From assembly GCA_938075305.1 (NCBI GenBank), contig CALJGV010000032.1:171576-235575 (forward strand): a stretch of 64,000 nt of DNA, given 5' to 3'. The stretch is from an uncultured bacterium (GTDB lineage: Bacteria; Planctomycetota; UBA1135; GCA-002686595). Shown piece after piece: positions 34,770 to 42,800 of the stretch. The translations under genes and the position numbers were made by a program. How positions within the stretch are numbered: position 1 is the stretch's first letter; each line of letters opens with the position of its first letter. The notes beneath the pieces were generated by a model. That model saw nothing but the letters and a program-made list of their open reading frames with translations, made no database searches and was not told the origin of the DNA.

Positions 34770-35012
34770 TTGATCAAGGTCTCCGTTCGTTCCAACGAGT
34801 CGCTCGAAGCAGCGCTCCGCCGCTTCAAGCGCCAGTGCAACTTCAGCGGCATCTTCCGTCTCGCCAAGGCCAACACCTGGCACGAGAAGCGCTCCGACCG
34901 TCGCCGCCGCGAGCGTCGCGAGCGTCTGCGCACCGTGCAGAAGGCCACCCGGAAGAACGACCCGAACCGTCGTCGTCGTCGCCGCCCCGGTGGCGCGCCG
35001 AAGAAGCGCTGA
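34770..35012 (+). CDS. rpsU: 30S ribosomal protein bS21
   Basis: This 80-residue highly basic protein matches bS21: IKVSVRSNESLEAALRRFKRQCNFSGIF, then an Arg/Lys-rich tail. The start is TTG at 34770, directly before the first conserved residues; no ATG is available in the region. A C-terminal extension of about 15 Arg/Pro/Gly-rich residues goes beyond the usual 60-70 residue length. A strong hairpin follows. bS21 helps translation initiation on the 30S subunit. Confidence 0.93.
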   Translation: MIKVSVRSNESLEAALRRFKRQCNFSGIFRLAKANTWHEKRSDRRRRERRERLRTVQKATRKNDPNRRRRRRPGGAPKKR

Positions 35013-35048
35013 ATTGACCCCGCTTCCGGGCGGGTGCAGATGAACAGG

Positions 35049-35090
35049 CGGACCGCGCGACCCCCAAGGGTTGCGCGGTCCGTTCGTTTC
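35049..35090 (+). terminator. Rho-independent terminator of rpsU
   Basis: A stem of 15 bp with one wobble (35049-35063 with 35068-35082) and a CCAA loop lies 37 nt after the rpsU stop. It is followed by a T-containing run (TTCGTTTC). Confidence 0.7.
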
Positions 35091-35149
35091 CTAGGCTGGG
35101 TGAGGTCTCCGCCGATCCGCCAGCGGAAGACCGGAGGGACGAGATACGC

Positions 35150-36211
35150 ATGGGCATCTTCGAGAAGGACAGAGACCTCACCGAGGCGCCGGAGGAGGCG
35201 CGCCTCGTGGTGGACGCCAGCTCGTTCCGCGAGAAGGCGCGGGGTTTCACCATGCGCCTCGACCACTTCCTGAGCCACCACTTGAAGTGGCGGTCGCGGT
35301 CGAGCGTGCAGACCCTGGTCAAGGGGGGGTACGTGGAGCTCGACCTCGCCCGGCCGGACGCTCCGGAGGGGACCGGCGAGCGGAAGGTCGAGCGGCGCCC
35401 GGGCGTGAGGCTCCAGCACGGCACGCGCGTCTACGTGCGCGTCCCCGACGAGTACCGGGCGCTCCTGACCGGCGAGACGAGCGATGAGCTCGAGGTCTTG
35501 CACGAGGACGCGGATTGCCTCGCGGTGAACAAGCCGCCGCTGATCGCGGTTCACCCCAGCGGGCGGCACATGACCGACACGCTGATCCAGCGCGTCCACA
35601 AGCGCTTCCAGGCGGAGATCGAGTCGGGGGCCATGCTCCCGCGCCTCTGCCACCGCCTCGATCGTGAGACCAGCGGGATCGTTCTCGTGGGCAAGCGTCC
35701 GGCCACCCAGGGCGCGCTCACCTCACAGTTCGAGGATCGGCTGGTGGAGAAGGAGTACCTCGCCATCGTCCAGGGAACCCCCGAGCAGGCCGAGGGCTCG
35801 ATCGACGCCCCGATCCGGCTCTCCACGACGTCGCCCGTGGAGCTGGAGATGACCACCGCGGCGGATGGCCTGCCGTGCCAGACGGACTGGCGCGTGGAGG
35901 CGACCTCCGGGGGCTTCTCGCGCCTACGCCTCCGGATCCACACGGGCCGGCAGCACCAGATCCGAGTGCACATGGCCGCCATCGGGACCCCCATCGTCGG
36001 GGACAAGCTCTACGGACCCGACCGGGAGATCTTCCTCCGGGCCGCGGCGGGTGAGCTGACGGACTGGGATCGGGAGCAGCTCATCCTCGACCGCCACGCC
36101 CTGCACAGCGCCCGGCTCGTGTTCAACTCGCCGGCCACCGATGGGGCCACCCGCCTTGAGAGCAGCCTGCCCGAAGACCTGGTCGAGGCCTTCCCCCAGT
36201 TCGCGGGATGA
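35150..36211 (+). CDS. RluA-family RNA pseudouridine synthase
   Basis: This 353-residue enzyme isomerises uridine to pseudouridine in rRNA or tRNA. An N-terminal S4-like RNA-binding domain (about 30-105; FTMRLDHFLSHHLKWRSRSSVQTLVKGGYVEL) is followed by the catalytic domain. Its motif II LCHRLDRETSGIVLVGK contains the catalytic Asp, and RLRIHTGRQHQIRVHMAAIGTPIVGDKLYG is the family motif III. The C-terminal LILDRHALHSARLVF is also typical. The ATG has GGAGGG about 15 nt upstream. Target site unknown. Confidence 0.9.
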   Translation: MGIFEKDRDLTEAPEEARLVVDASSFREKARGFTMRLDHFLSHHLKWRSRSSVQTLVKGGYVELDLARPDAPEGTGERKVERRPGVRLQHGTRVYVRVPDEYRALLTGETSDELEVLHEDADCLAVNKPPLIAVHPSGRHMTDTLIQRVHKRFQAEIESGAMLPRLCHRLDRETSGIVLVGKRPATQGALTSQFEDRLVEKEYLAIVQGTPEQAEGSIDAPIRLSTTSPVELEMTTAADGLPCQTDWRVEATSGGFSRLRLRIHTGRQHQIRVHMAAIGTPIVGDKLYGPDREIFLRAAAGELTDWDREQLILDRHALHSARLVFNSPATDGATRLESSLPEDLVEAFPQFAG

Positions 36212-36249
36212 GTCTTCCCGCGCTCCACCACTCCTGTTTCACTTCTCCC

Positions 36250-36783
36250 ATGCGCCTACTCAACTGCCTCCTCACCGCCTGCCTCGTCGCCTCGTGCAGC
36301 GGGGAGTCCAAGCCCATCACCCCCTCCAACCCCGAAGGCACCGTGACCCTCGAAGACATCGACGTCCCTAACCAGAGCACCGCCATGGAAGGCGTACTGA
36401 CGGCTGGCCAGCTGACCGAGTTGCAGATGGTCGCCCTCGCCGGTCTCGGCTACGAGAGCTTCGTGAGCCTCCGCGAGGCGGACGAGGGGGGCTCCGGCTG
36501 GGAGGAGGAGTTCGCGGCCGAGAAGGGGATCCACTTCGTGCGCCTGCCCATCGCTGGCGCCGACGGCATCGACGAGGCCCACGCGCGCAAGCTGGATGAG
36601 CTGATGGCGGCCGAGGCGCGCCCGATGGTGCTCTACTGCGGCAGCAGCAACCGGGTCGGGGCGCTTCTGGCGCTGAGGGCCTTCCACGTGCAAGGCGAGG
36701 ACCCCGCTGCGTGCCTCGAGCTCGGCAAGAGCACCGGCGTCACCGGTCTCGAGCCCATGCTCGCCGAGAAGCTCGGTCTCTGA
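36250..36783 (+). CDS. Lipoprotein with DUF442/BLH-type phosphatase-like domain
   Basis: This 177-residue protein has a lipoprotein signal peptide with lipobox LVASC and a single phosphatase-like domain (about 40-177). VLTAGQLTELQMVALAGLGYESFVSLRE resembles the start of the DUF442 fold, and VLYCGSSNRVGALLALRAF matches its C-x4-R active-site loop. It lacks the His usually before the Cys (YC instead of HC). An extracytoplasmic, membrane-anchored phosphatase-like role is inferred. The ATG 36250 is chosen over 36208 because it starts the lipoprotein signal. Confidence 0.75.
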   Translation: MRLLNCLLTACLVASCSGESKPITPSNPEGTVTLEDIDVPNQSTAMEGVLTAGQLTELQMVALAGLGYESFVSLREADEGGSGWEEEFAAEKGIHFVRLPIAGADGIDEAHARKLDELMAAEARPMVLYCGSSNRVGALLALRAFHVQGEDPAACLELGKSTGVTGLEPMLAEKLGL

Positions 36784-36797
36784 GACGAATCTCTGAG

Positions 36798-37604
36798 CTA
36801 CGCCGGGTCGAGCCCGAAGAAGGCGTGGGTCGCCGCCCACGCCGCCGCCGCCACCTCGCTCGGGGGCTCGCCTCGCAGCGCCGCCACCGTGGCGAGCACA
36901 GCGGTGAGGTGCATGGGCTCGTTCCGGCGTGAGGACGGCCTGGGGTCGAGGTTGCGCGGGAGCAGGTAGGGGGCGTCGGTCTCCAGCAGGAGCCGGTCGG
37001 CGGGAATCTCGGCCACGGCATCACGGAGGTCTCCCCCCCTGCGCTCGTCGCAGACCCAGCCCGTGATGCCCAGGTGGCAGCCGAGCTCCAGGTAGTCGGC
37101 GGCGGCCTCGGGTCCCTCGGTGAAGCAGTGCACCACGGCGCCCCTTGGAAGCGACGGCCAGGCGTTCCGCAGGACGGCCAGGAACTCCTCGTGGGCGTCC
37201 CGCTGATGGAGGAACACGGGCAGGCCCGCCTCGGCGGCGAGGCTGAGCTGGGCCTCGAAGGCTGCGAGCTGCGCCTCCCGGGGGCTGAAGTTGCGGTTGT
37301 AGTCGAGCCCGCACTCGCCGACGGCGACCACCCGGTCCTCGCGGTGGAGCTCCCTCAGCCGCGCCGCGGTGGCGTCGTCGAAGTCGGAGGCGTGGTGAGG
37401 GTGGACGCCCGCGGTGGACCAGAGCTCGACCCCCGCAGCCGGCTGCAGGGTGGCCTGCGCCGCGGCCTCGCTCGCCACGAGATCGGTTCCGGTGATGATC
37501 ATCCGCTCGACCCCCCTCTCAACGGCGCGCGCGAGCACCTCGTCCCGATCACCGTCGAACTGACGGCTCATCAGGTTGACGCCGATATCGACCAGTCTCA
37601 TCAC
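36798..37604 (-). CDS. tatD: TatD-family metal-dependent hydrolase/DNase
   Basis: This 268-residue TIM-barrel hydrolase starts with the TatD-type DIGVNLMSRQFDGDRDEVLARA. It carries VHPHHASDF, VGECGLDYNRNFSPREAQLAAFEAQL, LPVFLHQRDAHEEF and LETDAPYLLPR, which supply the metal ligands and active-site Asp. The family includes 3'-5' DNases and deacylases. The start is GTG 37604 or ATG 37601; the GTG is 6 nt after TATCGT. It diverges from a cupin gene, with only 26 bp between them. Confidence 0.92.
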   Translation of the reverse strand: MMRLVDIGVNLMSRQFDGDRDEVLARAVERGVERMIITGTDLVASEAAAQATLQPAAGVELWSTAGVHPHHASDFDDATAARLRELHREDRVVAVGECGLDYNRNFSPREAQLAAFEAQLSLAAEAGLPVFLHQRDAHEEFLAVLRNAWPSLPRGAVVHCFTEGPEAAADYLELGCHLGITGWVCDERRGGDLRDAVAEIPADRLLLETDAPYLLPRNLDPRPSSRRNEPMHLTAVLATVAALRGEPPSEVAAAAWAATHAFFGLDPA

Positions 37605-37610
37605 GTCCAG

Positions 37611-37620
37611 ACGATAGCCT
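37611..37620. promoter_or_regulatory. Overlapping divergent -10 boxes of tatD and the cupin gene
   Basis: The decamer ACGATAGCCT contains TATCGT on the minus strand (37616-37611, 6 nt before the tatD GTG) and TAGCCT on the plus strand (37615-37620, 10 nt before the cupin ATG). The two boxes share the TA step at 37615-37616. Confidence 0.5.
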
Positions 37621-37630
37621 CGACCCCGTC

Positions 37631-38014
37631 ATGAGCGAATCTTCCGCCCCCGAACCGGTCGACCTCCACGCGAAGATGGGCGAGGTCAAACCCCTCTGGA
37701 CGCCCCATCGCATCGGCCGCTTCGACGGGCATCAGCTCCTGCTGGCGCGGGTGGACGGCGAGTTCGTCTGGCACCAGCACGACGACCACGACGAGGTCTT
37801 CATCCCTCTGCGTGGCACCCTGCTCCTGGACTTCGAGGGCGGGATCACCCGTGAGGTTCGCCCCGGGAGCCTGCTCGTTGTACCCAAGGGCGTGGCGCAC
37901 CGCCCCCGGACCGAGGGCGGCGAGGTCGAGATGCTCGTGCTCGATCCCATGGGCGTGAAGCACACCGGGGATGTTCGGGACGAGCGCACCGTGGACGAGT
38001 ACCCCGACATCTGA
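37631..38014 (+). CDS. Small cupin-domain protein
   Basis: This 127-residue single-domain cupin has metal-binding motif 1 in VWHQHDDHDEVFIPLRG (two or three His and a Glu) and motif 2 in PGSLLVVPKGVAHRPR. All four usual ligands are present, so it can bind a metal. Its enzymatic or binding role is unknown; such proteins range from isomerases to dioxygenases. A TAGCCT box lies 10 nt before the ATG. Confidence 0.82.
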   Translation: MSESSAPEPVDLHAKMGEVKPLWTPHRIGRFDGHQLLLARVDGEFVWHQHDDHDEVFIPLRGTLLLDFEGGITREVRPGSLLVVPKGVAHRPRTEGGEVEMLVLDPMGVKHTGDVRDERTVDEYPDI

Positions 38015-38172
38015 AGGACTGAAGCCTGAAACCGGTGGGGGCCACCTCCCAAGAAGGGTGGGGGACCGGGGGAAGGCGCTGGTGCGATCACCAGGATCAA
38101 CGATGGACCCTGTCCCACGCCGCTCTCCGTTGCGGACACCGACCCTCTCGATCACCGACTCAAGAATTCGTC

Positions 38173-38544
38173 ATGGATGACCTGACTGACGTGGAGCGCC
38201 CGGACATGGGCCAGCGCGAGATCAACCAGTGGTGCATGTTCATGCACCTGGGATTGCTCGCTGGCTATGCGGTGCCCCTCGGCGGATTGGTGGTGCCGAT
38301 CGTCCTCTGGCAGCTCAAGAAGGACGAGTCTCCGCAGATCGATCAGCACGGCAGGATGGTCGCCAGCGCCATGGTGGCGTTCGTGCTCTACGGCATCCTC
38401 GCGGGACTCCTGTGCATCGTCCTCATCGGTTTCTTCCTCCTGCCCGCGGTCGGCATCTGCGGCGTCGTCTTCCCGATCATCGGGGGGATCAAGGCGCACG
38501 ACGGGGAGTACTGGCCCTACCCGCTCGTCCCCAGACTCTTCTGA
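38173..38544 (+). CDS. DUF4870 membrane protein
   Basis: This 123-residue membrane protein has an N-terminal helix (MGQREINQWCMFMHLGLLAGY) and three hydrophobic segments (about 22-42, 62-84 and 88-104), with the DUF4870 signature QLKKDESPQIDQHGR. Function is unknown. The ATG at 38173 is preceded by GAATTC but no clear Shine-Dalgarno. It converges with the ABC permease gene. Confidence 0.8.
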   Translation: MDDLTDVERPDMGQREINQWCMFMHLGLLAGYAVPLGGLVVPIVLWQLKKDESPQIDQHGRMVASAMVAFVLYGILAGLLCIVLIGFFLLPAVGICGVVFPIIGGIKAHDGEYWPYPLVPRLF

Positions 38545-38577
38545 TCGGAGGCCCATCTCCTGGCCAGGAGGTGGGGG

Positions 38578-40026
38578 TCAGCTGGAGCGCGCTCGGGAGC
38601 GGGCCGTCCCCGCCATCGCGATCAAGGCCATGGCCCCCAGGAGGGCCCAGCCGGGACCGGAGGAATGGAGCTTCTGCCAGCTCACGGCCGCGAGCAGCGT
38701 CATGGCGATGGCCACGGTGAGGAGGTCGCCACCGAGCCCATTCTCTCCCGCGTTCAGGAGCTCCTGAGCCTTCGTGGAGAGCGGCCGCGGCCCCCCCGGG
38801 CGCCAGAGGACCTTGAGCGCGAGGAGCCCCGAGGCGAGGGCCAGGGGCCAGAGACGCAGGGCGAGGGCGGGGGAGGCGAGGGCGGCGACGAGGCCGCCCA
38901 TGGCGAGGTAGAGCGGCAGTAGAAGCCGGACGGCCACGGCCTTCCGCGCGCCGCGGTCCTCGTCGAGGGGGTCCGTCGGCGCCACATCGACGACCCAGCG
39001 GGCCGCTGGCGTCGCCGAGGTCGGGACGTGCATCAGCACGAAGGGCAGATACGCGCCAGGCGCGAAGAGCAAGAGGGCGTAGAGCCCCTCGCCCTCGGTG
39101 GTGGAGGCGTCGGCGCCGAGGAGGACAAGGAGGAGCGGCGCGGCAACCAGCGGGTAGGTTCGCACCACGAAGTCCCGTTCGGCGGGGAGAGCCTCGTAGA
39201 CCAAGCCGAAGGCGCCACGCTCCTCGCGCGTCACCCAGAGGCGCTCGGCCAGGATCCGGGCGGGGGTGAGGAGCGTCCCAAGCACGGAGCGCGTCGAGCG
39301 TGCTCGGGGCGCGGGGGGGAACGGCGCGAGGGCGAGGACTGTCGCGGCGAGAAGGGCGGCGCCGGCCGCCATCGCGCCCGCCATCCCCGGGCCCGCTGCG
39401 GCGAAGGGGGCCGAGAACCAGGCCGGCGGCAGGAGGAGCCAGGGCCCCGCCGGCCCCTCGATGTCTGCGAGGATAGCCAGGCTCCGGAGCCCGACGAGGA
39501 CGCCGATCATGATCGCCACGAAGAGCAGCGTTTGCAGGGCCACCATGAAGGTGTCCCCTCCGCGGCCGAGGGCGAGCTGCAGGAGGAGCAGGCCGGCGGC
39601 GACCGTCCAGGTCTGCAGGACGCCCATCACCACCAGAAGCGGCCGCTCGGCCAAGCTGATGGTGTCGGGGGCCAGCAGCGCGGCTGGGACGAGCGACGCC
39701 GCCGCGAGGGCGCCCATGATGATGAGCAGCGTCACCACCCGGGAGAGCCGCAGGTCGCGTGGGGTCACCGGGAGGGCGCCGACCCATTCGGAGGCGGGGT
39801 CGGCCCGGAGCAGCGGCGCGAGCTCGCCCAGGAGCGGCACCGTGGTCAGCGCCAGGGGGAGGCAGAGGGCGAAGATCGCGTAGCCGTAGCCGCCCACTTC
39901 CCCGCGGACCACGGCGCAGAGCAGCGCCGAGATCACCACCTGCATGGCGAGCGCCGCGACGGGGGTGCGTTCGCCGAGGACCTCCCCGGAGAGCTGGGCG
40001 CGGACGAGACTGGTGATGCGATTCAA
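38578..40026 (-). CDS. Polytopic membrane protein, probable ABC-transporter permease
   Basis: This 482-residue protein has about ten to twelve hydrophobic segments separated by short Arg/Pro-rich loops. It looks like an ABC-2-type permease of the kind found with exporter ATPases. A matching ATPase is encoded at 41161-41952 on the same strand, separated by two genes on the other strand. The start is probably TTG 40026 (NRITSLVRAQLSGEVLGERTP); the frame runs further upstream into the promoter of the hydrolase gene. A TACCCT box lies 27 nt before the TTG. Substrate unknown. Confidence 0.65.
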   Translation of the reverse strand: MNRITSLVRAQLSGEVLGERTPVAALAMQVVISALLCAVVRGEVGGYGYAIFALCLPLALTTVPLLGELAPLLRADPASEWVGALPVTPRDLRLSRVVTLLIIMGALAAASLVPAALLAPDTISLAERPLLVVMGVLQTWTVAAGLLLLQLALGRGGDTFMVALQTLLFVAIMIGVLVGLRSLAILADIEGPAGPWLLLPPAWFSAPFAAAGPGMAGAMAAGAALLAATVLALAPFPPAPRARSTRSVLGTLLTPARILAERLWVTREERGAFGLVYEALPAERDFVVRTYPLVAAPLLLVLLGADASTTEGEGLYALLLFAPGAYLPFVLMHVPTSATPAARWVVDVAPTDPLDEDRGARKAVAVRLLLPLYLAMGGLVAALASPALALRLWPLALASGLLALKVLWRPGGPRPLSTKAQELLNAGENGLGGDLLTVAIAMTLLAAVSWQKLHSSGPGWALLGAMALIAMAGTARSRARSS

Positions 40027-40079
40027 GGGAAGGACGCGACTTGCGCGACGCGAAGGGTACCGCGATCGGGCTCCGGGCC

Positions 40080-40085
40080 CATACT
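40080..40085 (+). promoter_or_regulatory. -10-like box of the hydrolase gene (leaderless type)
   Basis: CATACT, 8 nt before the ATG at 40094. The opposing permease gene has TACCCT at 40059-40054, 20 bp away. Confidence 0.45.
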
Positions 40086-40093
40086 CAGCCCCG

Positions 40094-40732
40094 ATGTCGA
40101 ACAAGGTGACGATCCAGGGGCCGGTGGGACGGCTGGAGGGGGAGCTCTGGCTGCCCGAGGACGGGAGCGCCCCCGTGGCGGCGGCGGTGGTCTGCCACCC
40201 GCACCCGCTGCACGGGGGGACCATGAAGAACAACGTGGTCCACCGTACGGCCAGGGGGCTCAACGACGCGGGCCTCGCGGTCCTGCGCTTCAACTTCCGC
40301 GGCGTGGGCGCCAGCGAGGGGGTCCACGACGGTCACGGCGCGGAGGAAGAGGACCTCGCCGCGGCGCTCACTTACCTCGCTGACGCGTTCCCCGGAGTGC
40401 CGCTTTGGGGCGGCGGCTTCTCCTTCGGCTCGAGGACGCTCGTGGGCCTCGCGCCCAGGGACCCCCGCATCCAGCGAGTGCTGCTGGTGGCTCTCCCTGT
40501 GATCGCCTACGACTGCAGCGCGGCCCTCGAGGTGACCCAGCCTGGCGCGATCATCATGGCGGGGGACGACACCTTCGGGACGCTGGAGGTGCTCTCCAAC
40601 AAGCTCCCGGGCCTCGTGAGCCACTTCCACGTCGAGGAGATCCCCGACGTGGACCACTTCTTCACCGGCAAGCTGGACGAGCTACGCCTGCGCGTCCGGG
40701 ACTGGGCCACGAGTCAGCTGCAGGCGCACTGA
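40094..40732 (+). CDS. Small alpha/beta hydrolase (COG2945-like)
   Basis: This 212-residue cytoplasmic alpha/beta hydrolase has the oxyanion region VCHPHPLHGGTMKNNVV, LRFNFRGVGASEG, the nucleophile elbow GGGFSFGSRTL (Ser in GFSFGS), and IPDVDHFFTGKLDEL with the catalytic His. The layout fits small hydrolases of the COG2945 group. Substrate unknown. It is followed 8 nt later by a thioesterase gene, so the pair may act on related acyl compounds. Confidence 0.82.
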   Translation: MSNKVTIQGPVGRLEGELWLPEDGSAPVAAAVVCHPHPLHGGTMKNNVVHRTARGLNDAGLAVLRFNFRGVGASEGVHDGHGAEEEDLAAALTYLADAFPGVPLWGGGFSFGSRTLVGLAPRDPRIQRVLLVALPVIAYDCSAALEVTQPGAIIMAGDDTFGTLEVLSNKLPGLVSHFHVEEIPDVDHFFTGKLDELRLRVRDWATSQLQAH

Positions 40733-40740
40733 GAGGAGCG

Positions 40741-41157
40741 ATGACCGTGAGCCAAGAGCAATTCCCGGAGAACAAGATCCCTGCCATCAAGCGGGTGATG
40801 ATGCCGCGGGACACCAACGCGGTCGGCACCATCTTCGGTGGCGTCATCCTGGCCGAGATCGACCTCGCGGCCGCCACCGAGGCGCACCATCACCACCAGG
40901 GGATGGTCGTCACGGTGTCCATGGACAAGATCGACTTCAAGGCGCCGGTGCGGGTCGGCGACCTGGTGTCGTTCTTCACGGAGACGCTCCACATCGGGCG
41001 CTCGTCCATCAAAGTCAAGGTCGCGGTCTGGGCCTGTCGCAGGTTCGGAGGTGGGACCCACGAGTACGTGACCGAGGCCGAGGTCACCATGGTGGCCGTG
41101 GACGACCAGTTCCGCCCCACGCCCGTCGCGGGCAAGGGCGGAGACCACGGAGGCTGA
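40741..41157 (+). CDS. Hot-dog acyl-CoA thioesterase (YciA/BACH-like)
   Basis: This 138-residue hot-dog protein has the acyl-CoA thioesterase signature MMPRDTNAVGTIFGGVILAEIDLAAA, with Asn and Asp positions as in YciA-type enzymes, followed by VRVGDLVSFFTETLHIGRSSIKVKV. It should hydrolyse acyl-CoA to free CoA and fatty acid. A Shine-Dalgarno GAGGAG lies right before the ATG. It is the second gene of an operon with the hydrolase. Confidence 0.9.
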   Translation: MTVSQEQFPENKIPAIKRVMMPRDTNAVGTIFGGVILAEIDLAAATEAHHHHQGMVVTVSMDKIDFKAPVRVGDLVSFFTETLHIGRSSIKVKVAVWACRRFGGGTHEYVTEAEVTMVAVDDQFRPTPVAGKGGDHGG

Positions 41158-41166
41158 CGCTCAGCC
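41152..41166. terminator. Hairpin formed by both convergent stop codons
   Basis: GGCTGA-CGC-TCAGCC: a perfect 6-bp stem whose arms hold the TGA of the thioesterase gene and the TGA (TCA on plus) of the ABC ATPase gene. There is no U tract. Confidence 0.35.
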
Positions 41167-41952
41167 GAGGATGGCCGCCGCCCGCGCGGCGGGATCCTCG
41201 GTGCTCGTCAGGGTCTGGAAGATCTCCTCCAGGCTCTGGTCTCCGGTCCCTGTGGCCCGGAGCTCATCGAGCGCGCCCACCGCGATCAGCCGGGACTTCG
41301 CCATGACGGCGACCCGGTCGCAAACGCGCTCGACCACGTCGAGGAGGTGGGAGGTGTAGAGGACAGCTCCGCCGCGGTCGGCCCAGCCGCGGAGGACCGC
41401 CTTGAGCATCGCCGCGCTGGGGGCGTCGAGGCCGCTCAGGGGCTCATCGAGCACGAGGAGGTCCGGCCTGGGGAGGAGGGCGCAGGCGAGCGCCGTCTTC
41501 TGCCGCATGCCGCGTGAGAAGGAGCCCACGGGGTCATCGATCCGCTCGGCGAGATCCAGGTGCCCGAGCAGGCGGGTCGCCTCGGCCAGGGTTTCCAGGT
41601 CCTCCAGCCCGTGCAGGCGCCCCACGAGCAGGAGGTGCTGACGGGGGGAGAGGTTCGGGTAGAGCGGGGCACCGTCTGGGACGTAGCCCAACGACCGGCG
41701 CGCTCCGAGGGGGTCGCTGGACACCGAGCGCCCTGCGATTTGCACCTCGCCGGCCGACGGGTCCAGGAGTCCGCAGAGCATGCGAACGGTGGTGGTCTTG
41801 CCGGCGCCGTTGGGCCCGACGAGCCCGAGCACCTCCCCGGGCATGACGTCGAGGGAGAGGTCGTCGACCGCTACCAGCTCCTCGAATCGACGGGTGACCC
41901 CCGAGAGGGAGGCGACGGGTCTCACCGAACCGGCTGCTCGCGGCTCACTCAC
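41161..41952 (-). CDS. ABC transporter ATP-binding protein
   Basis: This 263-residue ATPase of the ABC-2 exporter type has Walker A GPNGAGKTTTVRML, the signature FSRGMRQKTALACALLPRPDLLVLDEPLSGLDAPS with Walker B and D-loop, and the switch His in LYTSHLLDVVERV. It probably pairs with the permease at 38578-40026. The start is GTG 41952, 6 nt after the stop of the radical-SAM-like gene, so the two are co-transcribed. Confidence 0.92.
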   Translation of the reverse strand: MSEPRAAGSVRPVASLSGVTRRFEELVAVDDLSLDVMPGEVLGLVGPNGAGKTTTVRMLCGLLDPSAGEVQIAGRSVSSDPLGARRSLGYVPDGAPLYPNLSPRQHLLLVGRLHGLEDLETLAEATRLLGHLDLAERIDDPVGSFSRGMRQKTALACALLPRPDLLVLDEPLSGLDAPSAAMLKAVLRGWADRGGAVLYTSHLLDVVERVCDRVAVMAKSRLIAVGALDELRATGTGDQSLEEIFQTLTSTEDPAARAAAILG

Positions 41953-41958
41953 GCTTGC

Positions 41959-42708
41959 CTAGCTCGGGAGGAGGACCTCGAAGTCCTCCGGCTGGACCGA
42001 GATTCCAGTGGCCTCGGCGAGCTGGTCCGCGATCTTGTCGCGCTGGCTCTTGGTGGCCGCCTTCGCGCCCTTCTTCCCCGTGACCGAGCCCGTGGCGCAC
42101 ATCACCAGGATCTCCTGGGGCTTCATGATCTGGAACTTCTTCCCCATGGCGGTCACCTCATTCGCGGCCGTGTTGTCGATCGGCGCGCGGAACAGGGAGA
42201 CCTCGAGGACGAGGTGGTCGAAGTGGTGGCAGTCATCGACGAGCGCGCCGAAGGCGGGACCCTTCTCACCGGTTGCGGCGGTCCAGTTCTTGGCGGTGCC
42301 CCAGTCGAACTCCAGGTGGACGGCGCTGTACATGGCCAGCGTCGCGCGGACGTCGTAGCAGCTGAGGTCCCGGGTCTTGGTGAAGACGAGGAGCTTGGCC
42401 CTTGAGAACCACTTGTCCCTCAGCGCCCGCAGGTTCTCGGTGATCTCGCGGAGGTCGGGGTGATCGGCCGGGTCCGTCTCGCTACCCACGACGACGATCG
42501 TGTCGACCTTGATGCCCTCCTTGGAGTGCGCGATGATCTCCCGGGCGCAGGTGGTCACCACCACCGAGGCGCGGGGGAGGGAGCTCCCCCTCTCGACGAC
42601 GAGCCCGAGCTGTGGGGCGGACAGGTCGATGGTGATCGTCCTCCCGAAGCGGCGCGTTTCGTGGGGACCGTGGAGGATCTGGGACGTGGCGTCCTTGGTC
42701 TTGGCCAT
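41959..42708 (-). CDS. Radical-SAM-like protein lacking cluster cysteines (COG0731-like), hypothetical
   Basis: This 249-residue protein follows the block order of COG0731-type radical SAM proteins. The N-terminal HGPHETRRFGRTITIDL (13-29) parallels the family GPxxSRRLGxSLGIDL. VVVGSETDPADHPDLREI (72-89) parallels GSGEPTxHPDL, LLVFTKTRDLSCYDVRATLA (106-125) parallels the TNGSLL block, and LVLEVSLFRAP (166-176) the EVMxVxG block. The segment that should hold CxxxCxxC reads QLGLVVERGSSLPRASVVV. The only Cys residues are at 54, 117, 160 and 204. It looks like a pseudoenzyme derived from a radical SAM protein. This is by-eye homology. Confidence 0.6.
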   Translation of the reverse strand: MAKTKDATSQILHGPHETRRFGRTITIDLSAPQLGLVVERGSSLPRASVVVTTCAREIIAHSKEGIKVDTIVVVGSETDPADHPDLREITENLRALRDKWFSRAKLLVFTKTRDLSCYDVRATLAMYSAVHLEFDWGTAKNWTAATGEKGPAFGALVDDCHHFDHLVLEVSLFRAPIDNTAANEVTAMGKKFQIMKPQEILVMCATGSVTGKKGAKAATKSQRDKIADQLAEATGISVQPEDFEVLLPS

Positions 42709-42795
42709 GAGCCTGACGCGCAGAGGGCGCGTCCTGGTGCAAGCCCGTAATGACGGGCAAAGAGGGCATATGCCGCGGGCGCGGCGCTCGATTGG
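42709..42795 (-). promoter_or_regulatory. Structured 5' leader of the radical-SAM-like gene
   Basis: An approximately 87-nt leader follows the TATAAT box. It contains two perfect hairpins: GCCCGT/ACGGGC with a 4-nt loop (42743-42758) and GACGCGC/GCGCGTC with a 5-nt loop (42715-42733). The second ends six bases before the ATG, where it can hide the ribosome binding region. A 10-bp palindrome GGCATATGCC lies at 42765-42774. No known riboswitch class is recognised. Confidence 0.4.
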
Positions 42796-42800
42796 AGAGC

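Noticed and set aside
38489..39787. 432-codon minus-strand frame inside the permease gene
   Set aside because: It is Arg/Pro/Gly-rich without membrane segments, while the other frame encodes a clear polytopic membrane protein.
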